Of a DNA stretch of 64,000 nucleotides, positions 57,767 through 64,000 are shown in pieces. Location: positions 95,836,051 through 95,900,050 of the forward strand of contig OY821521.1 in NCBI GenBank assembly GCA_963682025.1, written 5' to 3'. Below the pieces are notes generated by a model, which saw only the letters and a program-made list of their open reading frames with translations, made no database searches and was not told the DNA's origin. This DNA is from Cordilura impudica (lineage: Eukaryota > Arthropoda > Insecta > Diptera > Scathophagidae). Each line of letters begins with the position of its first letter. The first letter of the stretch is position 1. The position numbers and the translations under genes are program-made.

Positions 57767-58096
57767 TCTATAATATTAATAGGCTAGGAGATTTTTTGTT
57801 ACCGATGTTTTAACCAAACATATATTATTTGAAAGGTATTTCTTTTTAGCTGTTCACCAGATTTACAGATTTTTAAATATTTTCCTTTATTTTGAGTAAA
57901 TTGCATTTTAAGTTGCTACTAACACATACATAAAATTATACATATGATATGTGTGTGTTTACTAAATTTGTTAATGAGTTTGTTATCTTCATTCACAATA
58001 CTAATAAACCAAAAAAATGTTGCTTTGTGAACTGGCTAAGTTGAAAAATAAAGTTTTATAAATTGCACTCGAATTTTTAGTGCTGGAATCTGCTAG
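57767..58096 (+). mobile_element. Non-autonomous Helitron, family 1, copy 7
   Basis: A|TCTATAATATTAATAGGC to CTAG|T. The 3' palindrome is degraded (CTCGAATTTTTAG), and a short deletion follows CCGATGTTT. Confidence 0.75.
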
Positions 58097-58262
58097 TTTA
58101 TATTAATATGTTTTCTTTCCAAAAATAAACAAAACTCCGATCATAAATGCGTTCATACTGTATAGAAGAAATGCAAAAAATCTTTGTTTGAGAAAAATAA
58201 ACATCCAATTCCTTTATTTTTTTTTAGCGGAAATAACAAACTTAATTAAAAATAGCATCAAC

Positions 58263-59198
58263 TTAATAATTTGCAATATCATATTTTGCTTTAGTGCAAT
58301 AAAATATTAAATTTTTATAAAACTTTCTCATAACACCTTCATCAAGTGCTTCAGATTCACTAACAAAAGTTTGTTTTCTACTGACGAGAATTCCCGATAT
58401 GTTTTCTATGTGGTTACTATTAGGAGAGCAAGCAGGCCATTCGAAATAAACGACATCATTCGATCTTAACCATTCTTTTGTGAATTTTCTAGCATACCAA
58501 GCTGTATTGTGTTGCTGGAAAATATACCTCTTTTCTGTATTTACATGTAAAAATGACAACAAACTTGATGGAAGTAATTCATTCAAGCAATTCATTTTGG
58601 TTGACAAGATTTAGAACTCCAAACAACACTCTTCAGTAAACGAAACACCAAATCATAACAGAACCGCCACGAAAATTTCTTCGAGAGAAACGTTGGGATT
58701 CTTTTCGTAGGTCACGCCAATAACTACAATTCTTGTCAGAACCATCGAACTTAATTTTTTTTTCTGACAAAATTATTTTTTAACAGAAAGCCAATAAAGT
58801 AATTATTTTCTAACATATCATTAAGCAATTTATATTTGACCAATTTTATACTCATATTATTTTTGAAAAATTCCAACCGTGCACTATTATGTCGGTTCAA
58901 AGACAAGGAATTTTCTTCATTGATTATCTTTGAGTATGTTTGAAAGAGTTAAAAATATTCCAAATGGTAATTTTACACACTTTGTAGGAAACGCATGCAG
59001 CATTCAAAATAAGTCGGCGCTTGCGTTCATTTAACTTTTTTTTTATCACTATAATTAGCAATATTTTTCAAACAATTATAAACATCCTTTCGACTTCTGC
59101 TGATTTAAAATACAATTTCCGCATTTGATGCTTCATTTAATGACAATATGCAAAATTTTACCTTTTTCGAGTTCACTTAGTACATTTCCCAATGGCAT
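58263..59198 (-). pseudogene. Tc1/mariner-type transposase, dead copy
   Basis: Begins MPLGNVLSELEKGKI at 59198, a typical Tc1-like N-terminus. Degraded frames follow, then FDGSDKNCSYWRDLRKE and RFSRRNFRGGSVMIW near 58640-58750. The longest open part is 58607-58263, with FQQHNTAWYARKFTKEWL (usual QQDNA has His for Asp), EWPACSPNSNHIENISGI and a C-terminal tail. Both catalytic positions visible here (QQHN, SPNSN) are altered. No TIRs identified. Confidence 0.75.
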
Positions 59199-59555
59199 TT
59201 TGTTTATCTATGATGTTTTTAATAAAATTAAATAGAATATGTTGTATTAAAACGGTACTTTTTGTCGGACAAGGACTTTTTTGCATCGTTGATGCTCTAA
59301 TTCGATGACTGTGTAATTCGATGAATGTGTAATTATTTGCACATTAATTCTGGCGAGGAACTTATATAAAATTGGTTATATAAAATTGCTCAGAATTGTT
59401 GAAATTTTGTCACCCAGCTGTGATATCCTATATGAACTGGGTAATTGGATTTCTAGATTAAAAATTTTTAAATATGGCATGGAAAACTAAAATTGCTTGT
59501 ATATAAAAAAGTACCTTCTAAAACCAAATCGAATTTTCATAGAATTACTTATAAA

Positions 59556-59611
59556 TAAAAAAATAAATAAATAAATAAATAAATAAATAAATATATAAAT
59601 AAATAAATACA

Positions 59612-59654
<43 letters not shown>

Positions 59655-59668
59655 ATGAATAAATAAAT
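59556..59668 (+). repeat. (AAAT)n microsatellite
   Basis: About 28 tetranucleotide units with a few substitutions. It could be the expanded tail of a LINE, but no LINE motif precedes it. Confidence 0.9.
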
Positions 59669-61342
59669 AATGATACCAATATTCGGTACGGCTAAAACTT
59701 TAAGACTGTTGCCGATACTAAAACTTTAAAGTTGGATACCAATTAAATTTGGACCAGTTTCTGTTATTAAAAAAAAATTATCGTGTCTTCTATAGAAATA
59801 ATTAATTACTATCGGAAAAAATGTGTTTCTCTTACCAGAATAGAAAACCTATAACTTCCCTAGGTACTTGATAGGACACAAAAAATACTTTATTTTAAAG
59901 GTACATTATTTACAAAATGAACTTTTTTAAAAATGGTACTTTTTTTAAAAAAAGGTACTATTTTGAAAAATATATACTTTTTTTAAAAAAAAAGGTAAAT
60001 TTTTAGTCAAAAATAATTTTTTACGAAAAATTACGTTTTTAAGAAAAATTATTTTTTAAGAAATTAACTCTTTTTTCTTTCATATTGGCGACTACTCTAT
60101 TATACCGATAAAACGAAAAAAATGTATGGCAGTACTTGCTTAAGCTGGTATGACACGTGCCATATAATAATATATACATAAACTCCCTTGAAGCAAATGC
60201 TACAACTACAATTACTACAACAATGAGAACAATTAAAAATATCACTTTAGACAAGTAAGAAAATTATAGTCTGTCTAGACCGATACCCTATACCATGGTT
60301 TAGAGACTCTATCTCTTCGGTCCAACAAAGTGGATATACACTGAAAAAAAGGAATTGGTGAAATCAAAGAATTACAATTCTTTGGGCAAAAATTCTTAAT
60401 ATGATATAAACTTTTCTCTGATATTTCGAATTAAAAAAAAATCAAGGAACATCATTCTTTGATTTGAAAATTGAGATTATATGATTTTTCGAACTAGCAG
60501 TTTCATTGATTCTGCAAAAGTTTTCTATGAAATGAGGAAAAAAAATAGTTATTTCTTGAATAATTTAAAATATGGATAAAATTTGCTGTTTCAACAAATT
60601 AGTAAATGTATATGGAACTCAATATAGAAAGAAATATTCTGTTGTTTATCATAAATTAATTGTTTGATTTCTCAATTCATTAATTTTATAAGAAATTTGT
60701 TTCTAACTACGTTGCAAAATATGTTTCTTTAAATGTTCAAAAAAAAAGTAAATTCCTCAAGTCTCATATGTGTAGTACATACACATATTACATATATAAC
60801 AAAATGAAAATAATAAATTATGAGATTAATTGAAACCTTATGCATAATTAGAATGTGTAATGATTTGAAAATTAAACAAAATTCTTATTTCAAGAGTTAT
60901 CTTAAATTGGTAGAAAATGATTAGTAATTCCAGTTGAACACCTATGAATTTATCTCCCACAAAGGTTTTCTTACTGCCCTACAGCCTACAGATGGGATTA
61001 TACGTTAAATGTTCTTAAATCTACATATTATAATAATATAATATCTATGATGTATCCAGCTTTAAGCTGCCTAGTTTAAACCTTTTCCTGAATACAGTGG
61101 ACTGTAAAATACATAAACTGATAAATATGTCTCCTTTACGATTTCATTTCATATCAAATAATTACATATTATTAGAATGAAAAAAATTCAGAAACAGTCG
61201 CTACTTTACACCTTCAAGTGATGCCAAAAAATTCGATAAAACAAAGAAACAATTCATTGATCTTCCTTATTGCATATAAAGAATTACTCAAATCAACAAA
61301 TTCATTCTTTGATTTTTAGAATTGTGATATTATTGACCCGTT
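59669..61342. other. Mostly unassigned; GTCCGTCC-family terminus and a possible MITE
   Basis: 60253-60340 carries ACAAGTAAGAAAATTATAGT and CTAGACCGATACCCTA, the reverse end of the GTCCGTCC repeat. 60340-61335 begins ACACTGAAAAAAAGGAATTG. It has ATCAAAGAATTACAATTCTTTG near its start and ATTCATTCTTTGATTTTTAG near its end, hinting at an inverted-repeat element into which Transib B inserted. No protein frame. Confidence 0.4.
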
Positions 61343-64000
61343 GTCAGTGGCGCCCGTAGAGCAAACGAGGTTGCAAAAATCAAAATTTTCATGTGCGCCG
61401 ACGAAGTTTTGAATAAACCCATGTTATAGGAAACTTTTCAGCGATTTCAAATATGCTACCCTTAATAATATCACATTTTTAGTTTAGAAGATATAACCGT
61501 TCAAAGTTGACCGACTTTCGGTTTTCAAAAAAAAAAAAAACACACAATTTTTAGTCAATTTGTTGCGATTTCTGGTGTAATATCACGAAAAATAGGTAAC
61601 GAATCGCTTCATTTTTTATTTGTATTGATTGATGTATTTATTAAATGTATAATGATAAAAAAAATTAACTGTTTGCTTTGTGTTTCTCCTGGTAAATCAC
61701 TATTTAAAAACTATCCGTTTTTCACTATTTTTCAACTTTGACGGAAAATAAAAAAATCTATATTTTTCTATATTTGCCATATTTGCAAAACATGTTCTTT
61801 GATTATTTCTTTACATAATTCAAAAGGATTTATCTGCCCGTACGTGCCCGTTTGGCTTCTAGAGGTAAAAATGGTTAAAAAGACATGGTTGCAGAAATTG
61901 TATGGCGTGCATTCTTTACATGTTTTGACTGACAGTAGTTTGATCTAATAGTTTGAAAATTGCATTTTAAGTCGGTTGTCTACCTGTGAGCCTCTGCCAA
62001 AGTCTACTCCCAATATTCTGTTACAGACACAGGATGCACAAAAAACTACTCATTGAAATTCGCAGGTACGCACCTCACTTAAAAATTACTTTGGAGTACA
62101 AATGGTCAAGAACAATATTGACTTATGGTCCCTCCAGGTAGGCACAAATCTTATTTAGACACGAGCATAATATCAAAATTGCATAATTCCGCCTAAATCC
62201 ATATGTATGCAGGGAATAGGTAAATTTTTAAGCATGGTAGCATAAGCCTATATATTGCAAAATAAGCATAATGCCTGGATTAGTCTATGACTGAAAGTTG
62301 GCGCAACAAGTACTGAAACCATGGCGTTAAACAATTTAAAATTATTTGAACTGTTTAGAAGGTCAACCATACCAAAGTTTTTCACGGAAGCTGGCTTAGA
62401 AGAAATTGATAGCTTATACGGAAATATTGAGAGAAGCGAAATTATAAAAAATAATTTTTATCTGATATATGCAAATATTAAGGCAAAATGGGTGAAATCT
62501 AATCGAACCATTCAGAACTTCAACTCCAAATACGAGGACTGGCTTAATGAAGACACCATCCTGGATATATTGGCAGTAGATAAATCCACCACATCAACCA
62601 GAGGAGCAAAAGGAAGGCCAAAAAAAAAGTATTGAGGAGTGTTCAATTTTCACAAGAAAGAGGAAACTTGCCGATGCCACCAATGACTTGACCAGGAAGC
62701 ATTTATCGGACGCGCTGTCTATTAAATATACAAAGGATAGTGAAAGAGTTAGGTCGCAGATTACAAAATCTGTTGCTGATGCAAGCCCACTGCGACTAAA
62801 AAGGATTAAGGAAAGCATTCACACGCCCACAAATGCACACATTAAAAAGTATGGTTCCGAAGAAGCCTTGGCCTTGTTTATGGACTTACAACTTTCCAAA
62901 GAAAAATATGAGATACTACGGGCATCCTTGATGCGACACGGGGCTGACGTTTTACCAGGATACAAGCATATTACGCAAGCCAAAATAAATTCACGACCAC
63001 TGAGTTTACGGAAGTCTCTGTGAAAGCCAATCTGCAGGATCTCATGGGCCATACAGCAAAACGGTTGTTGGAGAGTCTTCCTGAAAATGAGGTGAAAATT
63101 CTTCCGGAGAAACTGACATTGATCAGCAAATGGGGCTGCGATGGATCATCCGGACAAAGCGTTTATAAGCAAAGGATATCTTCCGATGACGCTACAATAT
63201 CGGACGGATATATGTTTACGGCATCTGTTGTTCCTTTGCGCCTAAAATCTGATGTTTCCCTACACTGGAAAAATCCACGTTCGTCATCAGTGCATTATTG
63301 CCGACCAATAATGTTTCAGTTTGCAAGGGAATCGGCAGAACTCATAAGGACCACGGTGAAGGACATTGAAGAACAAATAAGCAAGATTAAGCCTACAAAG
63401 CTGCAAATTGGAGAAGGAAAATATATTGAATACAATTACGAGTTCCACCTGACCATGGTTGACGGAAAAGCCGTAAACGAACTGACAGGAACAACCTCAA
63501 CATTGTCATGCCCGATTTGCAAAAAGAGTAAGAAGAACTTTGGTAATTTAAACGATTCTACAAACGAGGAGAATTACGAATATGGAATGTCACCATTGCA
63601 CGCAAGGATAAGGTGTATGGAGTTCTTGCTAAAACTGGCGTATACCCTACCACAAGAGGAGGAAAACTTCGATGAAAATACATCAATAAAGGATAAGGAA
63701 AAGATCAGAAAGAAGCAAATACAGGATGCTTTTTTTAAACAAGTTGGACTAAAAGTAGACTGTCCCAAGCACGGATACGGTAACTCAAACGATGGAAACA
63801 CTTCTAGGAGATTTTTTGAAAATGATGAGGCAGTAACTAGAATCACAGAAATGTATCCACAGAAGAAGTTGACCCCGACCGTCCCTAAAATATTGGCGCA
63901 TGGCAAAGATATAATTGAGTACCAATCTTTGCCAATTGGAGAGCTTTCTGAAGAAGCACAGCAGTCTCTTAACAAATATTATAAAAAATATAGATTGCAG
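61343..64000 (+). mobile_element. Transib DNA transposon, copy B (right end beyond window)
   Basis: The 5' terminus reads GTCAGTGGCGCCCGTAGAGC. It equals the copy A right end except for the first two bases of the heptamer and a few others, and keeps CAAAAAT 24 nt after the heptamer. Nearly 1 kb of 5' noncoding DNA matches copy A. Orientation is opposite to A. The element continues past the window end, so its other TIR and target duplication cannot be seen. Confidence 0.88.
62321..64000 (+). pseudogene. Transib transposase (RAG1-like), copy B, frame-broken and cut by the window end
   Basis: Starts MALNNLKLFELFRRS. One extra A in a poly(A) run at about 62630 (nine versus eight in copy A) shifts the frame. 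A 7-bp deletion at about 63003 shifts it back, so the main frame resumes. It then reads through LISKWGCDGSSG (first catalytic Asp), CRPIMFQFARES, MVDGKAVNELTGT, CPICKKSKKNFG (a Cys pair, lost to frameshift in A), GNSNDGNTSRRFF, LTPTVPKILAHG and LPIGELSEEAQQ (Glu region) to the edge. About 42 codons present in A (GIDNQIVKRLG onward) are deleted near 63850. An upstream CGA of A is TGA here, which supports MALNNLKL as the start. Confidence 0.88.

Overview
The window is about 64 kb of AT-rich eukaryotic DNA that, as far as I can read it, consists almost entirely of transposable elements (TEs) and their remains. I recognise no host protein-coding gene, rRNA gene or functional tRNA gene. The TE mix (a Gypsy-type errantivirus with an env frame, Jockey/CR1- and I/R1-like LINEs, Transib, hAT, Tc1/mariner, Helitrons, many foldback MITEs) and the dispersed repeats carrying GTCCGTCCGTCTGTGTGTCC suggest an insect, most likely a higher fly (Diptera). 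The species is inference from repeat content only.

Layout. 0.2-4.2 kb: two convergent copies of a ~350 bp non-autonomous Helitron flank a LINE remnant with an RNase H domain and a decayed gene of a recurrent arthropod repeat family. 4.8-13.2 kb: one structurally complete errantivirus on the minus strand (two LTRs, 6-bp TATATA target duplication, tRNA-Lys-type primer site, gag, -1 slippery site, protease-RT-RNase H-integrase, env, polypurine tract). The LTRs look identical apart from one 11-bp duplication, yet pol has an in-frame stop and env is frame-broken. 13.2-16.3 kb: three LINE fragments. 16.26-20.10 kb: a Transib DNA transposon with CACAGTG termini, 5-bp CAGCG target duplications and a broken RAG1-like transposase, sitting inside a Jockey-like LINE. 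22.3-25.3 kb: three more Helitron copies and a second, divergent Transib-like transposase relic.

26-46 kb is a mosaic: a possible piggyBac 5' end, a pyrimidine-rich tract, a tRNA-like (SINE-like) repeat with a long hairpin, foldback elements, an APE-endonuclease LINE at 33.4-36.2 kb, a 32-bp minisatellite and a terminal-inverted-repeat element. 47-53.4 kb is a head-to-tail pair of ~1.8 kb repeats with Tc1-like coding remains. The first copy is split by a 1.64 kb hAT element with an exact 8-bp target duplication, and the second copy preserves the empty site. A ~1.24 kb long-TIR element lies at the junction.

54.2-59.2 kb holds a second Helitron family, a hAT tail, a Tc1 element with ~230 bp TIRs and an internally deleted transposase, and another dead Tc1-like gene. 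61.34 kb to the right edge is a second Transib copy on the plus strand. Its lesions differ from those of the first copy, so the two together show the full coding plan of the family.

The genes do not form a pathway. They are selfish elements nested in one another, and the nesting gives a relative chronology. Nothing here looks like a clearly new host system. The best-supported notable structures are the RSS-like Transib ends, the occupied/empty hAT site, and the young-looking but coding-defective errantivirus.
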